Origin: Ceratotherium simum simum
Lineage: Eukaryota; Chordata; Mammalia; Perissodactyla; Rhinocerotidae
DNA: 64,000 nt
Reading direction: 5' to 3'
Assembly: GCF_000283155.1 (NCBI RefSeq)
Contig: NW_004454170.1
Span: 14,857,304-14,921,303 of the forward strand
Part shown: positions 1-11,744 of the stretch, piece after piece
Layout: each line of letters starts with the position of its first letter
Position numbering within the stretch: the first letter of the stretch is position 1
Notes under the pieces: generated by a model
The model's database searches: none
What the model was told of the DNA's origin: nothing
The model's input: only the letters and a program-made list of their open reading frames with translations
Position numbers and translations under genes: made by a program

Positions 1-892
1 CGTCAGGTCAACGACCAAGTGCCGGGCATACCAATGACCGGATTGCTGGGAACAATTGGAGCACGTGCTTGAAATTCCAACCGTGAGCCTGGCTGCTCCG
101 TGTGGGGAGATGCGTAGGTCTTGGGTAACACCCCAGCTGGCACTTCCCCGCCCCACCAAAGGTGCTGGGTGGTGTAAATCCTGCTTTCTGTTTATTCAGC
201 TGAGGGACTCTCAGAGAGGATGAGCAGCCACTGCCCTCAGTCTCCTGAAACCGGGGACCCCTCCTTCACACAAAGGCTTTCCTTGGGGGTGGGATCTGCC
301 TTCCCCAGGTTCGTCAGTTTGGAGGGAAGGGGCTCATTTTCTGGATGCTGTGTTCTAGCCTGAATGCACCTCCCACAGCTAGGGGTGTCCTGAGGGCTGA
401 GGGGCAGCTGGGTCAGGAACAGGAACAGGCTTAGACTGCTGCCCTAGGGTTAGCTGTGAGGGGAACTTCCTGCCCAGGATGGGCAGAGCTGCCAACAGAG
501 GTAGCAGGTCTCCTGTCAGGGTGTTTTCATGAAGTTCTCTTTCTTTGGAACGGCTTGAGCAAGCTTGCGCCTGAAAACCAGATGAACCCTTGAGTTCTTT
601 CCCTACCCTGATCTTAGTCTTCTAACAGTTGATTTAATCTCTTGTCCCACAACAACTAGAGGGACACCCCTTCCTGTGTCGCTGGGGAGTCTCTACTCTT
701 TCTCTCACCTTTTCCTGCTCATTCTTACCATCCAGAGTGATGGTAGAGTTGTGTTTCCTTTCCTGGGCTCTCACAGCCCCTTGGAGTGTGTGTGTACAAC
801 CCTGCACCCCACTATTCCATAGCTCCCCAGGGGCAGGGTTTATTCCGTTCTGCTTGGTTTGCTGGTGCCCATCTCAATGGCATGCAGGGTAG

Positions 893-1330
893 ACAAGTGG
901 CTCTGGGACCCTCCCTGTGCCTCACAGGCACCTGAGGAGATATTAAAAATGCCCACTCCCCGGCCCAGTGGCGCAGCGGTTAAGTGCACGCGCTCCGCTG
1001 CGGCAGTCCGGGGTTCGTAGGTTCGGATCCTGGGCGCACACCGACGCACCGCTTGTCAAGCCATGCTGTGGCTGCGTCCCATATAAAGTAGAGGAAGATG
1101 GGCACAGATGTTAGCCCAGGGCCAGTCTTCCTCAGCAAAAAGAGGAGGATTGGCATCAGATGTTAGCTCAGGGCTAGTCTTCCTTACCAAAAAAAAAAAA
1201 AAAAAAAAAAAAAAAGTGCCCAGACCTACTCCCAGAGATCCTGACTTAGCTGGCCTGAGGTCTGGATATTGGTAGTCTGGAAAGCTCCCCAGGAGATTCT
1301 AATGTGCAGCCACGGTTGAGAACCCCCTGA
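893..1330 (+). mobile_element. hAT-Charlie non-autonomous element (MER20-like), split by ERE copy 1
   Basis: The left part (893-958: GTGGCTCTGGGACC, CACCTGAGGAGATATTAAAA) and the right part (1216-1330: CCAGAGATCCTGACTTAG, GGAGATTCTAATGTGCAGCC, GTTGAGAACCC) join into one short hAT-like element with degenerate ends. The subfamily name is from memory. Confidence 0.6.
959..1215 (+). mobile_element. ERE SINE, copy 1
   Basis: This tRNA-derived SINE has an A-box region GTGGCGCAGCGGTTAAGTG, a B box GGTTCGGATCC, the typical GATGTTAGCTCAGGGC tail phrase, and a poly(A) of about 28 bases. Related flanks AAAAATGCCCA and AAAAAGTGCCCA mark a slightly decayed target duplication. It sits inside an older hAT element. 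Confidence 0.92.
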
Positions 1331-1402
1331 GAAGACCAGTGATGAAAGCTTGTCTTGGAATGAACCAGTCAGGCAGCTTTGCCCAAGTGACACCTTCTCT
1401 TC

Positions 1403-1428
1403 TGTGTGTGTGTGTGTGGGGGGGGAGA
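1403..1428. repeat. TG microsatellite with G run
   Basis: A (TG)n tract runs directly into eight or more G residues. Confidence 0.9.
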
Positions 1429-2209
1429 TTCTCCGGAGCATATTTGTCAAATGTATACATATATTCTATATGTATATATAGATAAAACTCACCCCTAGCA
1501 TTTATCCACTGTTACTGCCATTTGTTGGAGCCATAAAACTCTTGGGAGAACCAAGTTCTGGAAGGAGAGCTACTGGTGGGCATTTCTCCTCTGATGTTTG
1601 GAACTGCACTGAATAACTCACTAAGTCTTAGGAAATTCCTGCCTCCAGCATGTGGAATTCTCTCACTTGTCCTCCAGGTTCACTCCATACCTGCCAAACC
1701 TCCTCCTCAACATTTTCTAGATTACAGACCACGGTTTCTGAGACCTTGTGGGAGGTGGTCGTGGGCAAGTCTGAGGGGCTGTGTGTGAGGTCCCGGGTGG
1801 GCCCAGCAGCCCTGGAGGGAGATCCATGTGGACAGCGTGTTTCATGCCAAAGTGGAACACACACAAAGAGATTGGATGGAGTCTCATTCATGGCAAAAAT
1901 GGTGAGAGAAATCAGATCAAAACTGTTGTTGCGGTCCAGTCCCGTGCCCAGCTCACTGCTAAGGGCTGTGGGACTTCAAAGGAAGGCACAGTCTGGGACT
2001 TCAGGGGACCCGGCCTCTGTATGGGAAAACTAGAGAAAAGGACATAGACATATGAGATGAAGGACAGATTTGCAAGATACCAGAGCTCTGAGAAGAGTCA
2101 ACTATTCCTTGTCATACCCTTAATGTCCTCACCTGAGGCTGACTGCAGCCCGAGTCTAAGCCAGCTGCAGCTGGCCACCGGCAGGAGGTTGCTCCCGGAG
2201 CCCTCCCAT

Positions 2210-2710
2210 CTTCCTTTAAGAAATGATAAAATATTCCAAGCACACAAAAGAGTATAGAGAATACTGTTCAAATACACAAATGCCCTATTTCCCCATATTT
2301 GCTTGAGCTAATTTTCTAAAAGACTAAAACCTTGTTAGCCCTCCCCTGTGCCATTTCCCTCTCTTCCTCTCTCCCCATTCTCTTGAAATTGGTATTTGTT
2401 TCTCCCATCCGTGTTTCCCCATGCCTGTTACTATACATGTAGGTATCCACACATAATATATGATATGGTTTTGCAAGCTTTCAAGCTTTTTTAGGTGGCA
2501 TCATACTGTGTCCTCTGCATATTCTTCATTCACTGTTCAGTTTTTGAGGTTTATTCATGTTGATACAAGATTGACTACACTACTATTTATTTATCTATTC
2601 TCTTTTTGATGGGCATTAAGGTTGGGTCCAATTTTTCCTTGTTAGAAATAATGCTACAACATGATTTATAATGTATATTCTGGCACACATCTCCTTGCAC
2701 ACAGATGTTC
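2210..2710 (-). mobile_element. L1M 3'-end fragment
   Basis: The order of phrases (AAGAGTATAGAGAATACTG, then TGGCATCATACTGTG, TTTATTTATCTATTC, GATGGGCATTAAGGTTGGGT, AAATAATGCTACAACATG) matches the antisense of mammalian L1M 3' regions. It is old and diverged. Confidence 0.6.
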
Positions 2711-4509
2711 CTCTCTCTCCCTGAATGCTCCCCTCCATGACCACCCTGGCCTTCAGACCTGCTACCTGCCTGCTCTGGGCTCTGCTGTGGGCTCACCCTT
2801 CCACGGCACCGGCAACTTGGCTCTCAGTCAGAGTGTTTGAACTTGGCCTGGTTTCTAGGCCCCACTTTGCACTTGGAGACCTAGACTTACACCAGAACTC
2901 TCTGTGGCTCAAGCATCTCAGGGCTTCTGCCTCACCTCCCACCCCTACCTGGCCCCGCCTGTGAGGGAATGTTCTCTGGCAGGAAAGATTGGCGGGTCTT
3001 GGGGCCATAAGATGAAGTCTCACGCAGGTGGCCAGTTTTAAGTGGACCTCAAAGGAAGTTCAATTTCCGGTGATGAGGAGAAATGGGAGAGTTTTCCTGG
3101 TGAGAGGACAGCAGGAATCAGAGCAGGGAGAAAAACATGGCGGAGTAGTATAGGGGTGTAGGGTGAGGACAGGGCCAAGAGTAGGCTGGCCGAGGGAAGC
3201 TGGGTTCTGATGGAGAGCAGGTGGCTGGATTAGTAACACGAGGTGAGCCGAGGAAGTTAAAGCTTTGTGTCCACCACCAGATGACTCTGAGCTTTCAGGA
3301 AGGAAATGGCGGATGGGCAGTACCAGTGGCAGATGTGACGGTGGCCGGGAGACCCCTGATGAGAAGCACCTGTCCCCTACAGCCAACCGTAGGCCAGGCT
3401 GAGCTTTAGCATGGCTCACTTCTGGGACTTGTGGTCTGCCCCCTCTTTTTCCTCCAATCCACTGAGCGTTGAGGCTCTATTAAGCTGGGCTTCCTCCTCC
3501 CTGCATCACTCACATGCTACTTCCCACCACTCCTGCTCCCAAGTAAGAGAACTCCAGGCAACTGCAGCTATTCAGTGCAGCTATTACCAGTGAACTGGAA
3601 GCTGACGTCGCTAACAAGGGTTGAGGGAGCAGACGCCAAGGGGCAGTCTGGCGGTCTTCTCCTCAGCTTGACTTCTTTTTGGACGAGGTTAAAGGAAGGT
3701 CCCAAAGTCCCAATGAGGGTACAGGAGACCAGCATGTGTGTCTGTCGGCGGGGTGGGCGGGGTTAGGGAGCTCTTCAAGTTTGGCTGGCCTTGTGATTTC
3801 AAGTGAGCTTCTGCTGGGAGAAGCAGCTTTATTGTTTTTGAAAGAACAAGCTTGGGTCCTGGGTTTACTCTGGGCAGAAGCTTGGGCTTCTGCCTTGTTT
3901 GACAGCCCATAAAACTCAGCAGCAAATCTGAACTTCCAGCTCTACTGCTTGCAGGAAGAAGTCTGAGATCAGTTATCAACTCCTTGCCCTCGGCTGGCTG
4001 ACCCTCCCTCCCTCTCCCACCACTGTCCCCACCCTCACTCTCACCACCACACCATTAGGAAATCACGAAGAAAATCTGTTCCCAAGAGCGAGGGTGGAGG
4101 ACGGAAGGCTGGCTGGGCTGGCTGATCAGAACATGCTTGTCAGAGGTGAACAGGCTGATGACAGGGAGACAGAGCCAAGGGAAACTGCTTCGGGCTTCAC
4201 GCTTTGGTGAAGTGCCTCGGGACTCTGTGTGTGTGTATTTCTCTTTGGTAGATCCTGAAAGGCCAGTGCAATGGGAGAAGCAACTGTGTTCAGCCTCCAA
4301 AATGTGCCAGGTAGTTACCGAGTTTGACAGCTGGACATGAGACAGACTATAAGGTATGCCTCATTGTTCATACTGTTCCGTCTGCATTTGGAGACAGGAA
4401 TTCCTTAAATCCTCACATCCCTGATCCCCTACGTGGGAGACCCCAGTGCCTGGCAGACACTGTGTAGTTAACAGGCGTCAGCTGGCTGAACAAGCGCCTT
4501 CGTGAAGCG

Positions 4510-4645
4510 GGTGGTTGTTTATTGAGCGTTTGCTATGGGATCTCCTCAAATCAAACCTATAAGAAAAGCATTGTTTTTATGGATAAGGTACACTTGGCTC
4601 AGGAAGGTTAAGTAACTCGTCCAAGGTCTCAAAGCTAGGACTGTG
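4510..4645 (-). mobile_element. MIR SINE fragment
   Basis: TTTATTGAGCGTTTGCTATG, then GGTTAAGTAACTCGTCCAAGG and TCAAAGCTAGGAC, follow the reverse complement of MIR. Confidence 0.6.
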
Positions 4646-4687
4646 CGTGCGTGTGTGTGTGTGTGCGTGTGCGTGCGTGTGTGTGTG
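4642..4687. repeat. TG/CG alternating microsatellite
   Basis: This is an almost uninterrupted purine-pyrimidine alternation (GTGCGTGCGTGTGTG) with embedded GC steps. Confidence 0.9.
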
Positions 4688-5066
4688 AGTTGGGGGCGGG
4701 GGGAGATGCACAAGAGATAAAAAGGCTCGTGGCATCATTTTTTATCACTTCATCAAATCTGTGAATTTGTGAATTTGCAGAAGCTGATGGGACTCAGTGG
4801 GCTGTCCCTGAGAGTTGGAGGCGATGAAAACAAAGTTGGGGGCTTTCCAAGGGGGTGCTTGGTGTAGTACATCTCTGTAAGAAAGAAGAACTTAAAGAAG
4901 GGGATGGACACGCCCTTAAGTACAGAGAATAAGGAAGAAGAGAGAAGAGTGAGGGGACAAGAAGGACACAAGATCTTCCGCAGACATTTCTAACAGCCCC
5001 TCCCTGAGGTCCAGGAAAGAAGACAGGCATAACAAAGAACAAAGCCAGGCCAACTGTTCAAAATTA

Positions 5067-5072
5067 TTTAAT
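5067..5072 (-). promoter_or_regulatory. Candidate distal poly(A) signal ATTAAA
   Basis: On the minus strand the sequence reads CTATTAAATAATTTTG, preceded by a U-rich stretch with TGTTTATTGTTAC and TTTTGACATT. Cleavage would fall near 5045-5055. A T/G-rich stretch (TTTGTTCTTTG) follows in the expected downstream position. ATTAAA is the commonest variant of AATAAA. Confidence 0.5.
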
Positions 5073-5601
5073 AGAAAGTCCAATGTCAAAATGTAACAAT
5101 AAACAAAAATACACATGTATAAATATGTATATATAATTAGACCTGTACACTTTCTCAGACCCTTTTCAAAATGGAACAGAATCATCATTACATCTTGGTG
5201 GTCAAATCAAAAATAATATTCAAGCAGCGTGGACCCCCTGGTGCTGTGGGGAATTGTACTGCTGAAGCACTTGGAGGGGTCAAAGAATTCCAACCACGAG
5301 AGCTGGGGATAGTGCCAAATGTCCTTTTCTGGAGACCCAGAGAGGGAAGATGGGCAATCCCACGGCTTGGTACAGTGTACCTGATCTTAGCACCTGTAGC
5401 CACTACTGTCTAGGGGCAGCTCTCCTGTTGGGTGGGGTTTTGAATTATTTAAATTTATGTTGTTTGGGAGTCTGCTTGCCCTGTCTCCCAGATTAGAAGC
5501 TCCTGGGGATTCTGCCTTAAGACCATCTTATTCTGCAGGCTGAGGGCCAGCACAGTGGTTCGAGATGAATGCCATCAAGGTGTGCTGATTTGCTCTTAAA
5601 A

Positions 5602-5865
5602 CAGTGGTGTCCAAAGTGGGGGTGCACATACCAGAGGGCACCCAAGGTCCAAGAGAGAAAATACCAGAACCTCTGATTGTAATTTTTGTATTTTATTCTT
5701 TAAAAATTTCTATGTTGTATACTTTTTATAATGTGCCTAATATATTAGTACAGGAGTACATGAATATATGCTTTAAATAAATTTATAAATACACAGAGGG
5801 GGTGCATCTCATAGTTTTTGCTGATAGGTGTGTGTGGTCAAAATGCCCCTGGGCGCCCATGGTTT
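5602..5865 (+). mobile_element. Possible hAT-like remnant
   Basis: CAGTGGTGTCCAAAGTGGGG resembles a hAT terminal inverted repeat, and an AT-rich body follows. I could not identify a matching right end, so this is weak. Confidence 0.3.
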
Positions 5866-7509
5866 TACAGAATTCATGTGCATGCGGAGCTTGGTCAGGC
5901 CACCTTGCTGGGCTCCCTGCACACCTGAGGAAGCCTTCACAGGTGCTCAGAAGAGCAATGCCCCAAGACACCTCTCAGACCTGACTGAGGGCTGATGCCT
6001 CCCAATCCTGCCGCTAGATTTTCCTTGAATGTAAGGACTTATTCCTAAATAAGACATAAATACCCTAGGGAAGAGCAAATACGCAGCCACTGACAACTGG
6101 CAAGGAGGCATGTTGATCTTTTCCTGGTGATGGAGTGGGAACTGGACCAGGGCAGGCAATGGGGAGAGAGTCCTAAGGCAAACCTGGCCATGTTCCATGA
6201 CCACCCCCGCCAAGGGGACCTTCCACGGTCTTTAAAGTAGGTGTGTATGAAGCCAAATATTCTGTCAGTTCCCAGCATCACGATTGCCACAGGCCAAATT
6301 CTCATCAAAATGCCTAGGCCTGTGGGATATTCGAGTGGGAACCACAAGACCCAGAATTAGAAATTCCTCAGCAAGGAGCCAGAGGAATGAATACCCAAGA
6401 AAAGAGTGGGCATTTGAGCTAAAACCTTTCCAAGGGTGCAGAAGGCTGGTGTGCTGTTGACTATGTCAGGCTTCACCCAGGAGGCAGGTGTGAGGGTTCT
6501 TGCGAAAGAGGTCAGGCCCCAAGGAGTATCCAGGGCCCTTTGGGATCCCGGAGCAGGAGACCTGAGCCACTCAGCTGGGAAAACTGCCCAGCCCCCAATT
6601 CCTCCAACCTCTCAGGGAAATTATGTCACTTGTTTGAGCCTTTTCTGGAGTTTCTAGAAACCATGCTGTTCTACAGCTAGTATTTTGATTCATCTAATTC
6701 TTTTTCTTCTCCCTATAAAGTTTCTAATTATTTGTCTGGTGGTGAGGTGGGGAGAAAAAATCCAATGCTCTGAACTCAGAACAGGTTCTTTGGAAAACCT
6801 AAAAGGCACTGTGAATTGTCCCCCCAGAGAGGCTCTGCTTTTCTCTGAGCCTTCCCTGCCTCATACCCCAAGAGCGCAGAGCACTGAGCTCTGGCAGCCT
6901 CTCTGTCCCCACGAGGTCCACGGCAGCTGCTGTGTAGGCTTGCGGGAGTTTTCCGTGTACATACAATCCATCTGTGCTTTTTTTTTTTTTAAGTATCCCC
7001 TTTCTTTGGCAAGACTTAGGTGAGCACTTTGGACACAGCAGAGGCTCGGCCACCAGGCGTGACCTAACCTAGGGAAAGGCCGTCCAAGGGCAGCTGCCTT
7101 TGGGGAGAATGAATGAAGGCGTCACACGCTGAGTCGGGAAGGCCTCTGCTGCTTCTCGTGTATTCCTCTTAGGGCGCACCCTCATCCCAGGGGCTAGGCC
7201 AGCCTGCTCCCAAGAGGTATTTTTAGCCTTGCTGGGTCTACAGACAGGTCAGGATGACCCAGAGCTGTCCCCTGTATGTCTCTAAACCAGATCCAGCCCA
7301 GGTTAAAGCCCTTGAATTCAAACTGCTTTTGGCGAGAGGACAGGAGTTGGGGCAGGGGTGGAGGATACATGGAATAAATCATCTCAGCAAGCAACTGTGC
7401 ACTTCCCCAGCGAGGAGGGAAATCCTGGCCCTGAGGCTGACCACACTTACCTCTCTGGGTGACCTTGGCAGTCACCTCTGCTTCGGAGGGCAGAGTACCA
7501 CCTAGAGCT

Positions 7510-7985
7510 CTTCTTTATGCCCCCTGAATCCACAGCAAATACCACAGGGCCCTCTGGGACAGGCTGGCTGACGCCCTGGCCTCATCCCTCTCCTCTCCTC
7601 TCTCCTCAACGTCCAGCTGCAGCCGCTTTACTGCATGCACGCCCTGCCGACCCGCACTGTCCCTCCTTTGAGCTGAGTTCCCTGCTGTCCCCTCAGCCTG
7701 GAAGGCCCTTTGCAATGCTCTCCCTCAGTCCTCTGACAACCTTGGGCTTTGATGTCACCTCTTTCAGGAGGCCCCCTGATTCCCAAAGCTGGGCAGCTGC
7801 CACTCCGAGATGCTCCCGCAGCCCCCAGTACTTATCCCTACAGAGGCACTTCCCACACTGTCTCCCCGACTAACGGAAGGCTTTTTGGGGGCAGGAGCTG
7901 TGTTTGGTTCAACTCTGTATTGCTGGCGATTAGCTCAGTGCCTGGAGGATAGTAGGTGCTCTACAGAGAATCTGTTCAACGCGTG
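7510..7985 (+). mobile_element. L2 LINE 3' end
   Basis: The typical L2 order is seen: CTGGAAGGCCCTTTGCAATG, GATGTCACCTCTTTCAGGAGG, GGGGGCAGGAGCTGTG, then CAGTGCCTGGAGGATAGTAG. It lies within the inferred 3' UTR, antisense to the gene. Confidence 0.75.
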
Positions 7986-8537
7986 AGTCCTCGACACTGG
8001 GGAAGGCAATGCTAAGAATGCTACATCTGCGACAACCTAGATTAAGGGGCCCCAACTCCACACACCGGTGTTGGAGCGTCCCAGTGGAGCTGCTGAGATG
8101 CCACAGTCAAGGCCACACTGGACGAGCAGGAGAGTGTGTGAGAAACGCTGTGGTTGTGTATGGCTGGACCTGGCATGCATCCTGAGGGACGTGTCCTTTA
8201 TGTGCCTGGGATTGGGAAAGGATGCCAGCCACAATACCCAGGCTAGAGGCCCAGGTGGGTCAAATATGCTAGTGGAGGGCATCCTGGTTCAGAGGGGGCA
8301 CGAGCCGAGACGACCAGCAGACCTCCATTCTCCTATTCGAGTCTAAGTCTAACTTTTGCAAGAGTGATCACTAGCTTTCCTGTTTTGGTATTATAGTTAC
8401 ACTAATACTTTCTTAGACATTATCTTAGAGATTACAAAACAGGCAAAATACAGCTCTTCCTTGAAGTATTTCAATGATAATTTGAAATTACATTATATTA
8501 ATTTTTTATTTTTATATTTTCTTTCTCTACGTATCTC

Positions 8538-8572
8538 GTGTGTGTGTGTGTGCTTGTGCATGCGCGTGTGTG
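8538..8572. repeat. TG microsatellite
   Basis: An imperfect (TG)n run with a TGCATGCGCG interruption. Confidence 0.85.
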
Positions 8573-10054
8573 AAGGAAATAGATCAAAATTTAGAGTCCT
8601 AATAAGGCAGCTGCCTGGTTCTGCTCCAGAAAAATAGATATCAATTTTTTTAATGGATTCACATCTCGCTTTGAACAGAAAAGCTGCCTTGAAATCTACT
8701 GCGAAACTTCCCTTGCTCACTTGACTGTCAAGAGAGAACAGTCCCTGAAGGTCTGGACTGAAATGCCAGGAAACCAGGGGCTGTTCTATCACTTCTGGGT
8801 CTAGGCCAAGTGGCCCCCAAGGTTCTAGAACTATTTTCAACCCTAGGGACACCAAGGCAGTTCTGGCTGAGTTTATGGTGTTCTTTTTACTGCCTCTAAG
8901 TCTTAAACAAGTTCAAAGTCTTGGACTAAAAATGACCTCTGGAAAGGGAAGAAGGGAGAATTCAGGGTCAAGAGGGAAGACTATTAGAATGGGGCCTTTG
9001 GTTTATGGGTGAATCTTGCTGAACCAAAGCAACTTCTCTGGCTTCCAAGAGACAAGAGCCATTTCCCACATTATCTTGAAGGAATTTGACTGCTGCCAGG
9101 TCAGAAACAGACAGGATCTTGGGACAGTTTTGTAGGAACACTGAACATAGCACCCCCTCTACACAGGAAATTCTTTTGATTCTTTCAAGCTAAGTAAGTG
9201 AGGGTGGGGGCGGGTCCCCTCTAGGCAGCACCTTTAATAGTTGCTATGGAGACGTGAGTCATCTTCTTTAGAGGATATGCCTTTAGACACAAGGACAGGA
9301 ACTCCGGGGAATTCTCCGGCTCTTCTGACCTTGGAACAAGTTATTTAAGTGACTATCCGAGTCATTATATGAGTATCCAAAACATTTAGGGTCTTAAAGA
9401 GATTCACATCTAGTTTCAGTGCTTAACTAGCCTGGAAAATACAGACTCCCAGTTCAAAGAACAAAGAGACATCAAACCCTAGCCCACAACAAGGGATTTC
9501 AAGTCAATGGTCCAGGCCTTTCCTCTATCTTTGGAGATCAGAGTCTCCCAAACTTCTCTGCAAAGGTAAGGCTTTTCACCTTAAAAAGATGCAGCTTGTG
9601 ATGAAATAAGCCTTGGGACCCAGGAAAGAAATCACAGCACTCAAAAGCCTGTTCTGGTTGTATCTGGTATCTAAACGCAGAAGTACCAGGTTCCTTTCCC
9701 GGATGCTGAAAGGATTCCAAGGGGAGAGATGTGCCTAATTCGCAAAGCCTTTTCCTTCTGGGCACTAATGTTCTATAAGTCAGTGGCCTCTCCTGGTCTG
9801 TGTGTAGCTCATCAGATGTGGGAAGTCCAAGGAAAACACTTTTCGTGGGGAAACCAAGCTGGTGATGAGCCAAAGAGAGATTCTGGAAGGTAGGTGCCCC
9901 CAAAGGCTTGTTTTCACAGTGTTGCAAAGGGCATAGTAATAATAAAAAAATTGGGGAAATACTTGAATGACATCTTTCTTTCTTTCAACATGGGCATTTA
10001 GGTTGGATAGATGCATTCCACACGTAAGATACACTACTCAGAACATGAGGGTAA

Positions 10055-10165
10055 TAGATTCACTCCACAGGATTATTGTGAGGGCTACACAAGACAATTA
10101 CAAAATGCTTAGCACAAGATCTGGCACAGAGTGAGTATAAATCATAAATATTAGTTCCTTTTCCT
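10055..10165 (+). mobile_element. MIR SINE 3' half
   Basis: GGATTATTGTGAGGGCTACA, AAATGCTTAGCACAAG and CTGGCACAGAGTGAGTA match the MIR 3' half. Confidence 0.6.
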
Positions 10166-11395
10166 CTTTTCCCCAGATTAGATTAGATTAGATCCCAGAA
10201 AAGGTACAAGAGTCCCCTGAAAAACATGGCATAGCTAGTGAGTCCTACGGTTTGTCACAAAAGTAAATATATTCACCCACAATCCTCATTTTCCGCCATT
10301 GCTTTTTGACTCTTTCCCAGAGTCAACTGAAAAGGTGACTGAAGTGAAGGACATTTTCTTTCCCCCTGGAAAAACACATCCATTCATTGGCCAAAGGCAA
10401 GTCAGAGACCTCATTCATGAAATTCCAAAGGTTTATTGCAGGGACGTGTGCAGAGTGAAAGCCGACTGCCTCCCCCAGCTTGACATGGGCCCACGGGGGT
10501 CCAGTAATCCACCTGTGGCAGCGAGAAGCCAAAGTTCCTGCTTCAAGCCACTGTTTCATTACGCCCTTAAATACATATTCCCTCTTCCCGACTTTGCCTT
10601 ATTTTTCTTCTGGGGTTTTAAGCAACTTAATAAAAAGTTTAATTTCTGAGACGCACAAAGAAATAAAGCTCTGAGAATGTCTTCCAGGGGGAAAAGCATG
10701 GAAGGCAGATTTTACGCATTGGAGAGTACAATCTAATGCCTTTTTTTTTTTTTTTAATAAGGGAGTTGGGAGGAGGAAGGAGCCTTAGATACCATTGTTT
10801 TGTCTTTCATAAAGAACATATCAGAGTCCCGGAGTCCAAGATTCAAAGTCAGTATTTTCCTGGATTAAGAATTTGATAATTTTCCTTTCTATGAAACCAA
10901 CATACTTAAGCGAGTCTCTTTTCTAAGACTAATAGAGATGGAATGTTCTTTAAAATTCTTGTCCGATGTCTAAGTAGGACTTGTCATCAATAAGCCAGTC
11001 TGCCTCACAGGCGACTGAGGTAAAATTCATAAGAGGTATAATCTCTGTTTTTAGCAGGCTTATGGGAGTATCTGGCCCCAAGAGAAAAAAATTAGCAATG
11101 AAGTCGAGAAGAGGACAAAGTTATCCTCAAAGTGGGATGGCATCGATGGGACCAAAAAGTGGGCACCATCATCCCTGGGCCTGCTCCTGGGGGCTGTCAG
11201 GTTGCAGGCACGACCATGCCTGACCCTGGGTGAGCCCCTGATGCAGAAGTGCTTCCTTATAACATGGAGGAGGCTGGCACCAGGGCGGAGGACTAAAGAA
11301 TTGAGGCTACTCCTCAGTCAGGTCATCTCTTATTCGAGTCATCAAAGCCCAGTCTCAGACCATGGGCACTGCAGACGATGGGGAGAGCCTTGTCT

Positions 11396-11744
11396 CCCAG
11401 CGGGCCAGTGGGTGGCCCCTGCTGTTTCTGAGGGCTGACCTAGTTTTCTGGTCTCCAGACTTTGTACCTTCTTTGTTCCTAAATAGACCATAACACCACT
11501 CTATGCTCCAGCCTGGGGCTAGGAGCCATCACTGAGGCAAAAGCCTCTTTTAAGGCTCTCTGCCAGTGACAAACACGTATTCAATTATGACAGCAGTACT
11601 CCATGATCCTGAATCTCTGCCAACCAAAAGAAAGTCGCATATAAACTGCTGAACTTTTACAACCCTACAACTCAGCGCACATAGGGCGTGTGTAATCCAG
11701 CTGTAAATCTTGTTGACAGTCGGCCCCACCCACTGGCCGCTGGG
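11396..11744. repeat. Distant inverted repeat (arms 11396-11415 and 11726-11744)
   Basis: The left arm CCCAGCGGGCCAGTGGGTGG pairs with the right arm CCACCCACTGGCCGCTGGG with one single-base bulge. The arms are separated by about 310 bp. In the minus-strand transcript this would form a GC-rich stem closing a large loop within the inferred 3' UTR. Confidence 0.7.

Larger units (their letters stand above)
1..5044. other. Intergenic region downstream of C1orf21
   Basis: No exon with flanking splice sites and no open frame with gene-like content was found on either strand. Known contents are a hAT element split by an ERE (893-1330), TG runs at 1403-1424 and 4642-4687, an L1M fragment (2210-2710) and a MIR (4510-4645). 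In human the next gene past the C1orf21 3' end is EDEM3; nothing recognisable as EDEM3 is seen here. The stretches 1-890, 1430-2200 and 2720-4500 look like unique sequence with no recognisable feature. Confidence 0.6.

Noticed and set aside
1..5044. Exons of a convergent neighbouring gene
   Set aside because: No splice-bounded open segments or recognisable protein were found, so the region is treated as intergenic.
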